A stretch of DNA of 39,724 nt from Fusobacterium varium (GCA_021531615.1 JADYUE010000019.1:1-39724); one strand, 5' to 3'. Positions 24,752-34,542 are shown, counted from the first letter of the stretch. The notes: generated by a model not told the origin, from the sequence alone. Translations and numbers: made by a program.

Positions 24752-25849
24752 ATGTTGAAAATATTAGATACAGGGGACAAAGTATATCAATATAATAAAA
24801 GTGTAATTGTAAAATTTGTTGGAAAAAGAGGCGTTCTTAGTACAGGTATAATCAATGGAGGATATTCAGAAAATATAACAGCAATCTTTAATAATGATGC
24901 AAAAACTGCTCCGGGAATGGGGTGTCAGCTAAAAGCTCCTACATATAAAGAGCATATGGAGATAATAGCACAAGAATTAGGGCTTGATCCTAAGTATACA
25001 ACTGGATTGGGAACTGCTGCAGATATGAAGAATATGAGTATAACTGTAGAGAAATATGAAGATCTTTCAGTTACAGCATTAATTACAGGTGGGATTGAAA
25101 CCAATGGTGGACGTGTAGGAGATCCAGCCTCATATATAGAAAATAATGGGAAGATAGAACAAGTTAAACACGGGACAATAAATATAATGGTAGCAATAAA
25201 TGGAAACCTATTGCCTCATACTTTAACTAGAGCTTTGATTACAATAACAGAGGCAAAAACTGCTGCTATTCAAGAGCTATTAGAGGGAAGTAAGTACTCT
25301 TCAGGGATAGCAACTGGATCAGGAACTGATGGGGTAATTGTTTATTGTAACTTAGAAAGTGAGAGAACTTATAAAGATGCAGGGAAACACTCTAAATTGG
25401 GAGAACTTATAGGAAAAGCAGTGAAAAAGGGAGTAAAAGAGGCTTTGGCAAAACAATCTGATCTTACTCCTCAAAGGCAAAAATCTATTTTTAGACGTGG
25501 AAGAAGATATGGAATAACAGCTGAAAAAGTTTGGGAAAAATATATAGAGTTCTACCCAGAAAAATCAAATAAAAAACTAGAGTATATGGAGTTTATAAAA
25601 AATATAGAAGTAGATGAGGAAATAGTGGCTTTAACTTCTCTATATATACACCTATTAGATCAATTAGATTGGGAACTTCTTTCAAGAGAGGTTGTTGAAA
25701 ATAGTTGTGAAAAGCTAGGAGAGATAATATGTGAAAAACTTCAAATAGAAAATTTAACTATTGAAGATAAAGAGTATGTAAAAAATGATTTAGTAGGAAA
25801 TTACATAATGATTCTTTTAAAATATATAAAGGAAAAGTGGGAGGAATAA
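24752..25849 (+). CDS. cbiZ: CbiZ-like adenosylcobinamide amidohydrolase with C-terminal extension
   Basis: Residues 1 to about 205 match the CbiZ amidohydrolase fold: VLSTGIINGGYSENITAIFN (about 28-47), GLGTAADMKN, VTALITGGIETNGGRVGDP, HGTINIMVAING, LITITEAKTAA and ATGSGTDGVIVY (Asp193). CbiZ removes the aminopropanol side chain of cobinamide to give cobyric acid in corrinoid salvage. Residues about 210-365 form an extra, mostly helical, lysine- and glutamate-rich region that I do not recognise. The gene follows the ATPase by nine bases and its stop overlaps the CobN-2 start as TAATG. That coupling links ring remodelling to the chelatase. Confidence 0.85.
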   Translation: MLKILDTGDKVYQYNKSVIVKFVGKRGVLSTGIINGGYSENITAIFNNDAKTAPGMGCQLKAPTYKEHMEIIAQELGLDPKYTTGLGTAADMKNMSITVEKYEDLSVTALITGGIETNGGRVGDPASYIENNGKIEQVKHGTINIMVAINGNLLPHTLTRALITITEAKTAAIQELLEGSKYSSGIATGSGTDGVIVYCNLESERTYKDAGKHSKLGELIGKAVKKGVKEALAKQSDLTPQRQKSIFRRGRRYGITAEKVWEKYIEFYPEKSNKKLEYMEFIKNIEVDEEIVALTSLYIHLLDQLDWELLSREVVENSCEKLGEIICEKLQIENLTIEDKEYVKNDLVGNYIMILLKYIKEKWEE

Positions 25850-28800
25850 TGTTTAAAATTGTATTTATAACCTCAATGTTTGATAATATGTACAGTTTAA
25901 ATAAAGTTTGTAACAGTATAAAGAGCAGCTATCCAAACAAATTTGACTTTGAATTTTTTACAGCAACAGATATTGATTCTTCAAATAATATTTATAATAA
26001 TCTTATAAATTCAATAGCAAAAAGTGATTTTATTTGTATGATGCTACATGGTGGAGTTTCAAATTTTAAAAGCTTTTTAAAGATGAAAAAAAGATTTGAA
26101 AAGATAAAGCCTTTCTTTATTCATTCAACAATAGAAGATGAAACAAGAGAGTTTACAAAAAATTCTGGAATCTCTCCTCTCCTTTATGATAAGCTTACAC
26201 AATATTATCTTCTTGGAGGAGAAGAGAACTATAAAAATATGATTCTCTATATTGCAAATAGTATAGGAAAAACAGATTATAAAGTGGAAGATTGTATCTT
26301 TCCTAAATGGGAAGGGATATATTCAGATGGAAAGATTGTTGAAGATGTAGATAGCTTTATTGAAAAGATATCAAAAAAGAAGAATGTAATAGGTATACTT
26401 TTTCATGGTAGAGAGTGGCAAAGTAGAAAGATGGAGGTTATAGATAAATTTATAGAGGAGATAGAAAGAGAGGGAGGAACTCCATTTTCAGTATTTACAA
26501 ACTCTGTTCCAGATATATCTATTAAAGCTAAGGGTACTAAGTGGGTATTGGATAACTATTTTAGTAAAAATGGGGAAACAATAGTAGATGTTGTGATTAA
26601 CTTATTAGGTTACTCTCAAAGTATTTTTAATGAGCCGGGAGATGGAACAACAGTAGTTAATAAATCTATTTTTGAAGATTTAAAAGTACCAGTGATACAG
26701 GGAATGACAACTTATCAAGATAGAAAAACATGGGAAAATGATGTGAGGGGTTTAGATACAATGTCACTTACAACAGGGGTATATTATCCAGAGTTTGACG
26801 GACAGATAATCTCTGTAACCTGTTGTACCCATGAAACTATAAAAGATGAGTTTGGAGAGAAATATATCTTTCTTCCTATAGAGGAAAGAGTGAATAAAAT
26901 AGCAAGAATGGCTATGGGGTGGTCAAAACTAGCTAATAAAAAAAATGGAGATAAGAAAGTTGCTATAATTTTTCATAATATGCCTCCAAGAAATGATATG
27001 ATTGGTTGTGCTTTTGGGTTGGATACTCCTAATTCTGTATACAATATGGTAAATAAATTTAAAGAGTTGGGAATTAAAACTGAATATGATTTTGAAAATG
27101 GAAATGATATTATACAAAGGATTATAAAGGGAGTTTCTAATGATCAAAATTGGTTGACTCCTGAAAAAGTTTTGGAAAAAAGTATAGATACAATAGATAA
27201 AGATAGATATATGGGTTGGTTTAAAAAGTTAGATAAAAAGGCACAAGAGAAGTTGGAATCTCAATGGGGAGAGCCTCTAGGGGAGTTTATGGTATATGAT
27301 AATCTGATTCCAGTTCCCGGGATTCTAAATGGAAATATATTTATAGGACTTCAACCTGCTAGAGGAATGATAGCAAAAGCTGAAGAGATGTACCACAATA
27401 CAGATTTTATGATACCTCATCAATATTACTCTTTTTATAAATGGATAAAAGAGATATTTAAAGCAGATGTAATTTATCATGTGGGAACTCATGGGACATT
27501 GGAATGGTTGCCGGGGAAAGAGATTGGATTGAGCAGTAGTTGTACACCAGATTTTAATATTGATGATATCCCACACCTATATGATTATTCGATAAATGTA
27601 ACAGGAGAGGGATTACAAGCTAAAAGAAGAAGTTATGCAGCTCTTATTTCATATATGATTCCAGCTCTTACACTGGCTGGAGAGTATGAGGATATAGAGG
27701 AGCTAGATGAGTTGATTAAACAATATTATCAGGCTGAAAATTCAAAGGACACTAAATTAGAAGTGCTAAAAGAGGATATTTTAGATAGGGTTTTTAAATA
27801 TAACTATAATTTGGATATGAATATTGAAAAGGAAGATATTATAAGAGATTATAAGGTATTTATTAATAAACTTCACTCATATATAGAGGAGTTAAAAAGT
27901 TCTACAATTAAGGATGGATTGCACATTTTGGGAGAACCAGCTAAAGGAGAGAGATGTGCTACTCTAATTCAAGCTCTTATGAGGATAGATAATTGTGGAA
28001 TGATGGGGATAGATAAAACTATTGGAAAAGCTTTAGGATATGAGATAGAGGAGTTAAAAAATAATCCTCATTTTTCTAATAATGGAAAAACTAATCTTAT
28101 GATATTAGATGATATTAGAAATATTGGATTAAAAATAATAAAAGATATTGTTTTGGAGAATAAAGATGTTTTTGAGAAAGAGTATTTAGATTATGAGGTA
28201 AAGGAAAATAGATATCTTGTCACTTTAAGGAAAAATATTCTTGAAATAGTTTTACCCAAAATTAAAGATACAGTTAGAGAGATGGAGAGTACAGAAAAAG
28301 GGGTAAATGGAAAGTTTATATCTCCGGGGCAATCAGGGTGTCCCACTAGAGGAAATATAGATATCCTACCTACAGGAACTAACTTTTATGCAATAGATCC
28401 AAACAAGATACCGTCAAGAGCTGCTTGGAAAGTAGGAGTTCAACTGGGGGATAAATTGATTGAAAGGTATCTTCAAGATGAGGGAAAGATACCTAAAAAT
28501 ATAGCCCTGCTTATATATGGTGGAGAAACTATGAAAACCAATGGTGATGATATTGCAGAGGCTTTATATTTAATGGGAGTAAAACCTATTTGGCTTAACA
28601 ATGGAGATAGGGTTATTGGTTTAGAGGTTATACCTTATGAGGAATTAAAAAGACCGAGAATAGATGTAACTTTAAGAATAACAGGGCTTTTTAGAGATAC
28701 TTTTCCTATTCTTATAAAGCTGTTAGAAGAGGCTGTTAATTTAGTAACTCAATTAGATGAGCCAGAAGAGATCAATTATATTAAAAAGAATATCAATGAA

Positions 28801-29583
28801 GATATATCTCAACTACTAAAAGATGGGTATGATTTAAAAGAGGCAGAGGAGCTATCAAAAATGAGGGTTTTTGGTTGTCCACCGGGAACTTATGGAGCAG
28901 GAGTTGGAGTTTTAATCAATTCTAAGCAATGGGAAACAAGAGAGGATTTAGGTAGAGCCTATGTAAATTGGAGTTCACATGCTTATGGAAGTAACTATCA
29001 TGGGAAAAAAGTAGAGAATATTTTTATGACTAGAATGAAAAAAGCAGATGTAACTGTAAAAAATGAGTGCTCTGTGGAGATTGATATGCTTGAAAGTGAT
29101 GATTATTATACTTATCATGGGGGATTAGTAGCAGCAGTAAAATATGCTAGTGGAAAAGATCCACGTTCATATAGCACAGATACAAGCGATCCTGAATTAA
29201 CTAAAATAAAGAGTCTAAAAGAAGAAACAGCTAGAGTTATGAGATCTCGTATATTGAACCCAAAATGGTTTGAAGGGCTAAAAAGGCATGGATATAAGGG
29301 GGCTCAAGAGGTAAGTTTTATGGTAGATATTTTCTTTGGTTGGGATGCAACTTCGGAAATTGCAGAAGATTGGATGTACAATAAGATAACAGAGAAATAT
29401 ATTGAAAACAAAGAGAATAGAGAGTGGCTAAAGGAGAATAATCCTCATGCTGTAATGAATATAGCAGAGAGACTTTTAGAGGCTGAACAAAGAAAGATGT
29501 GGAATGCTCCTTCAGAAAAACTTCAAAGTTTAAGAAAGATTTATTTAAATATTGAAGGAGATCTTGAAGAGTATGAAGAGTAA
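25849..29583 (+). CDS. cobN: CobN-like metallochelatase large subunit, copy 2
   Basis: The 1244 aa protein is a full-length paralogue of the protein at 15902, collinear throughout, with His548 at the identical position in GTHGTLEWLPGKEIGLSSS, VTGEGLQAKRRS, VFGCPPGTYGAGV and YYTYHGGLVAAVKYASGKD. ATG 25849 is used (GGGAGGA upstream, overlapping the CbiZ-like stop). The upstream GTG at 25837 lies within that ribosome site. Unlike copy 1 it sits under a cobalamin riboswitch and beside its motor subunits ChlI/ChlD. The cysteine variant SSSCTPDF replaces SSSCCPDF of copy 1, one small difference that may bear on metal or substrate. Confidence 0.92.
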   Translation: MFKIVFITSMFDNMYSLNKVCNSIKSSYPNKFDFEFFTATDIDSSNNIYNNLINSIAKSDFICMMLHGGVSNFKSFLKMKKRFEKIKPFFIHSTIEDETREFTKNSGISPLLYDKLTQYYLLGGEENYKNMILYIANSIGKTDYKVEDCIFPKWEGIYSDGKIVEDVDSFIEKISKKKNVIGILFHGREWQSRKMEVIDKFIEEIEREGGTPFSVFTNSVPDISIKAKGTKWVLDNYFSKNGETIVDVVINLLGYSQSIFNEPGDGTTVVNKSIFEDLKVPVIQGMTTYQDRKTWENDVRGLDTMSLTTGVYYPEFDGQIISVTCCTHETIKDEFGEKYIFLPIEERVNKIARMAMGWSKLANKKNGDKKVAIIFHNMPPRNDMIGCAFGLDTPNSVYNMVNKFKELGIKTEYDFENGNDIIQRIIKGVSNDQNWLTPEKVLEKSIDTIDKDRYMGWFKKLDKKAQEKLESQWGEPLGEFMVYDNLIPVPGILNGNIFIGLQPARGMIAKAEEMYHNTDFMIPHQYYSFYKWIKEIFKADVIYHVGTHGTLEWLPGKEIGLSSSCTPDFNIDDIPHLYDYSINVTGEGLQAKRRSYAALISYMIPALTLAGEYEDIEELDELIKQYYQAENSKDTKLEVLKEDILDRVFKYNYNLDMNIEKEDIIRDYKVFINKLHSYIEELKSSTIKDGLHILGEPAKGERCATLIQALMRIDNCGMMGIDKTIGKALGYEIEELKNNPHFSNNGKTNLMILDDIRNIGLKIIKDIVLENKDVFEKEYLDYEVKENRYLVTLRKNILEIVLPKIKDTVREMESTEKGVNGKFISPGQSGCPTRGNIDILPTGTNFYAIDPNKIPSRAAWKVGVQLGDKLIERYLQDEGKIPKNIALLIYGGETMKTNGDDIAEALYLMGVKPIWLNNGDRVIGLEVIPYEELKRPRIDVTLRITGLFRDTFPILIKLLEEAVNLVTQLDEPEEINYIKKNINEDISQLLKDGYDLKEAEELSKMRVFGCPPGTYGAGVGVLINSKQWETREDLGRAYVNWSSHAYGSNYHGKKVENIFMTRMKKADVTVKNECSVEIDMLESDDYYTYHGGLVAAVKYASGKDPRSYSTDTSDPELTKIKSLKEETARVMRSRILNPKWFEGLKRHGYKGAQEVSFMVDIFFGWDATSEIAEDWMYNKITEKYIENKENREWLKENNPHAVMNIAERLLEAEQRKMWNAPSEKLQSLRKIYLNIEGDLEEYEE

Positions 29584-30601
29584 GTTTAATATAAAATATT
29601 TAGTTCTTTGGTTGGCTGACAGTTGTAATCTAAATTGTAAATATTGTTATGCTCGTCCTAAATTTAATAATGGATATATGTCTTTTGAGACAGCTAAAAA
29701 AGTTATTGATCTTTGTGAAAATAAAGATTTTACTTTGATTTTAGCAGGTGGAGAGCCTCTTTTAAATTTTCAAGTAATAGAAAAAATTTACTCATATTTA
29801 GAGGAGAATGGCTATAATTGTAAAATAGGACTCCAAAGTAATGGAACTTTGATAACAGAAGAGATAGCTGAAAAACTATCAAAAATGAGAATAAATATTG
29901 GAATAAGCTTTGATGGAACAATAAAGATAAATGAGGAGCTTAGAGGGAAAACTAAAAGAACTTTAGAAGGAATAAATCTTTTAAGGGAAAAAAATAGAAA
30001 TATCAATCTAAATTGTGTAGTTAGCAATAAAAATATTGATAAGTTAGATAAGTTGGTAGAGATGGCATATTATTTAGGAAATATACAGGGGATTGGGCTT
30101 GATTTATTGAGAGTTACAGGAAATTGTCTAGAAAATCAAGATTTTACTCCTCCTAAAGATGAGGATATATATATCAATTTGAAAAAAGCTTATGAAAAAA
30201 TAGAAATTTTAAAAGAGTTAACAGGGAAAAAGATAGTGATAAGAGAGATAGAAGAGGCAAGAATAAGGACAACTACAAGGTGTAGTAGTGAAAATTATTG
30301 TTATTCATCTTTGGGACAAGCAATGGTTGTAACTCCAGAAGGAGATGCCTACCCTTGTAGCTCTCTTGTAGGGAATAAAGATTATTATATGGGAAATATA
30401 GATGGAGAAATAGAGATAAAAAAACTTTCTTCTGGAAAATATGAGAGGTGTAATTTTTGTGAATATAGAGATATTTGCAAAGGATGTTGCCCTTCAAGAA
30501 TGATTTTTAATACTTCTTATGGGTTAGAGGATAAAGATTGTGTTTTACGGAAAGCAGTATTTAAAATATTAAAAGATAAGGCAGGTAAGATTAATGAGTA
30601 G
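29573..30601 (+). CDS. Radical SAM/SPASM-domain protein of unknown substrate
   Basis: The 342 aa protein has the radical SAM cluster motif at Cys18, Cys22 and Cys25 (CNLNCKYC), the glycine-rich LAGGEPLL, and a C-terminal SPASM region with many cysteines ([35 protein letters not shown]) for auxiliary clusters. SPASM enzymes usually modify peptides or proteins. No small precursor gene is present: the start overlaps CobN-2 by 11 bases and the end overlaps the ChlI-like gene by 8. ATG 29573 is preferred to the in-frame TTG at 29552. Its substrate may be a protein of this island or the tetrapyrrole itself (inference). It is not an obvious HemN/HutW-type protein. Confidence 0.85.
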   Translation: MKSKFNIKYLVLWLADSCNLNCKYCYARPKFNNGYMSFETAKKVIDLCENKDFTLILAGGEPLLNFQVIEKIYSYLEENGYNCKIGLQSNGTLITEEIAEKLSKMRINIGISFDGTIKINEELRGKTKRTLEGINLLREKNRNINLNCVVSNKNIDKLDKLVEMAYYLGNIQGIGLDLLRVTGNCLENQDFTPPKDEDIYINLKKAYEKIEILKELTGKKIVIREIEEARIRTTTRCSSENYCYSSLGQAMVVTPEGDAYPCSSLVGNKDYYMGNIDGEIEIKKLSSGKYERCNFCEYRDICKGCCPSRMIFNTSYGLEDKDCVLRKAVFKILKDKAGKINE

Positions 30602-31622
30602 TAGAGATTATTTATACCCATTTACAGCAATAGTGGGACAGGAAAAAATGAAAGAGGCATTGATATTAAATATAATAAATCCAAGTCTTGGAGGAGTTCT
30701 TATAAGGGGAGAAAAGGGAACTGCAAAATCAACTTTAGTAAGGGGATTAGCAAACCTCTTAGCAGAGAGAGAGGAAAACTTGTGTGAATTTCATTGTGAT
30801 CCCAATAAAACAGAGGAGTTTTGTGATAAATGCTTAGAAAAATATAATTCTGGGGAAGAGATAAAAAAAACTTTAGGAAAAATGAGGGTTATAAATCTTC
30901 CTATAAGTGCTACTGAAGATAGAGTAGTCGGAACTTTAGATATAGAATATGCTATTAAAACAGGAGAGAAAAAATTTGAAAAGGGGATTCTTGCTCAAAG
31001 TAATAGAAATATCTTATATGTAGATGAGATCAATCTATTAGATGATCATATAGTTGATGTGCTTTTAGATTCTGCAGCAATGGGGGTAAATAGTATAGAG
31101 AGAGAGGGAATCTCTTTTAGTCACCCTGCTAAATTTGTGTTGGTAGGAACAATGAATCCAGAAGAGGGAGATCTAAGACCACAATTATTAGATAGATTTG
31201 GTTTAGTAGTAGATGTAATAGGTGAGAGAGAACCTAGTAAAAGAGTGGAAGTTGTAAAAAGAAGAATAGAGTTCGAAAATAACCCTAAGAATTTTATAAA
31301 AAAATATGAAGAGGAAGAGAGAGCTTTAAAAGAGAAGATTGAGAGAAGTAAAAGTATTTTAAATAGTGTAAATTGTAGTGATGAGATGTATGAGATAGCT
31401 GCTAAAATATCTATTGCATTAAATGTTGATGGACATAGAGCTGATATAAGTGTTATAAAAACAGCAATAACAATAGCTGCATATGAGGGAAGAGAAGATG
31501 TATTGAGAGAGGATATGTTGAGAGCAGCAGTATTGGCACTTCCTCATAGAATGAGAAAAACTCCTTTTGAAGATGGTATTTTAGAAGAAAGTAAAATAGA
31601 GAAACTAATCGAAAGTTTATAA
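30594..31622 (+). CDS. ChlI/BchI-like chelatase AAA+ ATPase
   Basis: The 342 aa protein is a Mg-chelatase I-subunit type AAA+ motor. It has Walker [10 protein letters not shown] (about 39-47), a family insert with cysteines ([17 protein letters not shown], about 63-79), Walker [11 protein letters not shown] and the sensor block [20 protein letters not shown] with the arginine finger. Such rings use ATP to drive metal handling by the large CobN/ChlH subunit through the D subunit. It sits directly before its D partner, eleven bases apart, and overlaps the radical SAM gene. Together with CobN-2 it makes a complete three-part chelatase. Confidence 0.92.
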   Translation: MSSRDYLYPFTAIVGQEKMKEALILNIINPSLGGVLIRGEKGTAKSTLVRGLANLLAEREENLCEFHCDPNKTEEFCDKCLEKYNSGEEIKKTLGKMRVINLPISATEDRVVGTLDIEYAIKTGEKKFEKGILAQSNRNILYVDEINLLDDHIVDVLLDSAAMGVNSIEREGISFSHPAKFVLVGTMNPEEGDLRPQLLDRFGLVVDVIGEREPSKRVEVVKRRIEFENNPKNFIKKYEEEERALKEKIERSKSILNSVNCSDEMYEIAAKISIALNVDGHRADISVIKTAITIAAYEGREDVLREDMLRAAVLALPHRMRKTPFEDGILEESKIEKLIESL

Positions 31623-31632
31623 GGAGGAAAAG

Positions 31633-33540
31633 ATGATATTTCCTTTTGTAGCAGTAGAGGGGCAAGAGAAAATAAAAAAGGCTCTTCTTTTAAATATAAT
31701 AAATCCTAAAATTGGTGGAGTACTGATAAATGGAGAAAAAGGAACTGCAAAATCAACATTAGTAAGAGGTATTGGTGAAGTTTTTCCAGAGATAAAAATA
31801 GTAAATCTTCCTTTAAATATAACAGAGGATAATCTATTGGGAAGTTTAGATATAGAAAAAACATTGAAAACTGGAAAAAAAGTTTTTCAAGATGGACTTT
31901 TAAAAAAATGTCACAATAATATTCTATATATAGATGAAGTTAATCTATTGGGAGATAGTATTATAAGCAACATTTTAGAAGTAGCCTCTAGAGAGATAAA
32001 TTATATTGAAAGAGAGGGTATAAGCATCTCACACCAATGTAAATTTGTTTTGATAGGTACAATGAATCCAGAAGAGGGAGGGTTGCGTCCTCAACTTTTA
32101 GATAAATTTGGGCTTTATGTAAATGTAGAGGGTAGTGACAATATACTAGAAAGAGTAAAAATAATTAAAAAAAGATTGGAGTTTGAAGACAATCCTAGAA
32201 AATTTTGTGAAAAATATAAAGAAGATAATGAGGCACTAAGAGAGAAAATTTTTAGAGCTAAAGAGAGATTATGTGAGATAAAAGCTAGTGAGCAGATAAT
32301 TAATATAGCTATAAAAATAGTAGAAGAAGCTAATACTACTGGGAATAGAGCTGAAATAATATTGATAGAAACAGCAAAGGGGTTAGCTGCTTTAGATGGA
32401 AGAAAATATCTGAATATAAGTGATTTAAAAGAGGCTGCTGAATTTGTTCTTCCACATAGGACAAATCAAAAAAATCAATCTGTTAGCAAAGATGATAGTG
32501 AGAATATGGAGAATAAAAATTCAGAGGAGCAAGAAAACAGTGGAAACAATAATGAACTAGCAGATAGAGATCAAAAAAATCAAGAAAAAGAGGAAAATAA
32601 CCAAGAGGAAAATTGTAATACTGATGATAAATCAGAGATTGAAGAAGATGAGAATATAGAAAATTCTCAAGAGAAAAAGGAAAATAGTTCAGAATTAGAG
32701 GAAGAGTTTAAAATTGGGGATATTTTCAAAGTAAAAGATATTTTTCTTGATAGTGTAAGGGACAATAAAAAAAGAAATGGAACAGGAAAGAGATGTAAGA
32801 CTAAAAGTGGATCTCTTCAAGGGAAATATGTAAAGAGTATTATTCCTAAGGGAAAAATAATTGATTTTGCTTTTGATGCAACTATTAGAGCAGCTGCTCC
32901 ATATCAAAAAAAATCTGATATTAATGGATTGAAAATAAAAATAAGAAAAGAGGATATCAGAGTAAAAGTTAGGGAGAGAAGGACAGGAACAAGTATATTA
33001 TTTGTAGTTGATTCTAGTGGCTCTATGGGGGTAAAAAAGAGAATGGAAGCAGTGAAAGGGGCGATTATGTCACTTTTAAAAGATGCCTATGAAAAAAGAG
33101 ATCGTGTTGGATTAGTAGCTTTTAGAAAAGATTGTGCTGAAGAATTGTTGCCTATTACTAGAAGTATTGATCTTGCTCAAAAGAAACTGGAGAAACTAAC
33201 AACTGGTGGGAAAACTCCATTGGCAGCAGGAATAGAGAGAGCATATAATATTATAAAAAAAGAGTTGAAAAAAGATGAAAAGGTAGTTCCATTAATTCTC
33301 TTCCTTTCTGATGGTAAAGCTAATTATTCTATTTCAGGAAAGGATCCAATAAAAGAGAGTTTAGAATTAGCTCAGAAGATAAAAAAAGAGAATATTAGAA
33401 CAATTGTAATCGATACAGAAGAGGGATTTATAAAGCTGGAGATGGCGAAAACTTTAAGTGAGGCATTAGGTGCAGAGTACTATAAACTTGAAAATTTAAA
33501 AAGTGAAGATATGCTTAAATTAATAAAAAATAGTATATAA
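31633..33540 (+). CDS. ChlD/BchD-like chelatase subunit (AAA+ plus vWA)
   Basis: The 635 aa protein has an N-terminal AAA+ domain (about 1-285) with intact Walker [10 protein letters not shown] and Walker B ILYIDEVNLL. A highly acidic, Asn/Glu/Lys-rich linker (about 290-380) follows, then a C-terminal von Willebrand A domain with a MIDAS motif DSSGSM at Asp460. D subunits bridge the I-ring and the large chelatase subunit. In many photosynthetic ChlD proteins the Walker motifs are degenerate. Here they look competent, so the protein may hydrolyse ATP. It is paralogous to the preceding ChlI-like protein. AAGGAGG precedes the ATG. Confidence 0.92.
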   Translation: MIFPFVAVEGQEKIKKALLLNIINPKIGGVLINGEKGTAKSTLVRGIGEVFPEIKIVNLPLNITEDNLLGSLDIEKTLKTGKKVFQDGLLKKCHNNILYIDEVNLLGDSIISNILEVASREINYIEREGISISHQCKFVLIGTMNPEEGGLRPQLLDKFGLYVNVEGSDNILERVKIIKKRLEFEDNPRKFCEKYKEDNEALREKIFRAKERLCEIKASEQIINIAIKIVEEANTTGNRAEIILIETAKGLAALDGRKYLNISDLKEAAEFVLPHRTNQKNQSVSKDDSENMENKNSEEQENSGNNNELADRDQKNQEKEENNQEENCNTDDKSEIEEDENIENSQEKKENSSELEEEFKIGDIFKVKDIFLDSVRDNKKRNGTGKRCKTKSGSLQGKYVKSIIPKGKIIDFAFDATIRAAAPYQKKSDINGLKIKIRKEDIRVKVRERRTGTSILFVVDSSGSMGVKKRMEAVKGAIMSLLKDAYEKRDRVGLVAFRKDCAEELLPITRSIDLAQKKLEKLTTGGKTPLAAGIERAYNIIKKELKKDEKVVPLILFLSDGKANYSISGKDPIKESLELAQKIKKENIRTIVIDTEEGFIKLEMAKTLSEALGAEYYKLENLKSEDMLKLIKNSI

Positions 33541-33552
33541 AGAAGGAAAAGT

Positions 33553-34521
33553 ATGTATAAACTATTAAATAGAACAGATTTTATCAATATGGAAAATATA
33601 AGAGAGGATTTAGAATATTATATAAAAAAATATAATTTTGATGGGATTGAGCTAATAAAATTTAATGAATCTGACAATACTTCAGTAAAAGAGTATATTA
33701 AAGGATATCATATGAGATTTTTCCCATCATGGTTTGAACTATATACAGGAAATATATCTGCTTTGTATGAGGAGTTAAAAGATAAAAAATATTTTAAATC
33801 TCTATGTGGTGGAGAGAAAAGCAAAGAGGAGTTAATAGATTATTATAAAAAAGAGCTGGAAATAGCAAAGGAATTAGAGGTGGAATATGTTGTTTTTCAT
33901 GCTTGTAATTCTAAAGTTACTGAAAGTTTAACTTATAATTTTAAATACTCAGATAAAGAGATATTAGATGGGGTTATATCATTAATTAATGAAGTTTTTG
34001 ATAATGAAAAATATAATTTTAAACTGTTATTTGAAAATCTTTGGTGGCCAGGGTTAAAACTTTTGAATAAGGAAGAGGTAGAGTATCTTTTTTCAAAAAT
34101 TAAATATAAAAATATTGGGCTTATGCTTGATACAGGACATATGATAAATAGTAATTATTATTTGAAAAGCTCAAAAGAGGCAGTGGAGTATATAAAAAGG
34201 AATATTGATAATTTAGGGGAGTATAAAAACTATATCTATGGTATGCACCTTAATTACTCTTTATCAGGGGAATATGTAAGAAAGAGTATTGAAGAGAATA
34301 GAGATAAAAAAATAGATATAGAGGATTTGATGAAAAGAATATATATACATATTAACTCTATTGATTATCACGATCCCTTTGAAGATGAGGGGATAGTGAA
34401 TATTATAAAATCACTTCCAATAAAGTACCTAGTTTATGAATCGATTGCTAAGAGTGATGAAGAGTTAGAAGATAAAATACTACGTCAAGATAGGGTTTTA
34501 AAAAAATTTAAAATCTTTTAA
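33553..34521 (+). CDS. Xylose-isomerase-like TIM-barrel protein of unknown function
   Basis: The 322 aa protein looks like an AP-endonuclease-2/sugar-phosphate isomerase-like TIM barrel. Strand-end motifs with likely metal ligands are YHMRFFPSW, VVFHACN, LLFENLWWPG (Glu), LMLDTGHMINSN (Asp, His), YGMHLNY, HINSIDYHDPFEDEG (His, Asp, His) and YLVYESI (Glu). The pattern resembles the divalent-metal centre of that superfamily. The substrate is unknown. It is transcribed with the chelatase genes, 12 bases after the ChlD-like gene, so it may process a ring side chain or a linked sugar. This is inference from position only. AGAAGGAAAAG is the ribosome site. Confidence 0.7.
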   Translation: MYKLLNRTDFINMENIREDLEYYIKKYNFDGIELIKFNESDNTSVKEYIKGYHMRFFPSWFELYTGNISALYEELKDKKYFKSLCGGEKSKEELIDYYKKELEIAKELEVEYVVFHACNSKVTESLTYNFKYSDKEILDGVISLINEVFDNEKYNFKLLFENLWWPGLKLLNKEEVEYLFSKIKYKNIGLMLDTGHMINSNYYLKSSKEAVEYIKRNIDNLGEYKNYIYGMHLNYSLSGEYVRKSIEENRDKKIDIEDLMKRIYIHINSIDYHDPFEDEGIVNIIKSLPIKYLVYESIAKSDEELEDKILRQDRVLKKFKIF

Positions 34522-34542
34522 TAAAATAAATGGAGGTAAAAA

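Noticed and set aside
15902-29583. Recent tandem duplication of the CobN genes as a DNA repeat
   Set aside because: The proteins are collinear but the nucleotide sequences differ widely by eye, so this is an old paralogy, not a repeat feature.
29573-30601. HutW/HmuW-type anaerobic heme-opening radical SAM enzyme
   Set aside because: The sequence has a SPASM cysteine-rich C terminus and lacks the HemN-like pattern expected of that family.
29573-30601. Precursor peptide gene for the radical SAM/SPASM enzyme
   Set aside because: Both neighbouring genes overlap it, and no short Cys-rich frame was found nearby.
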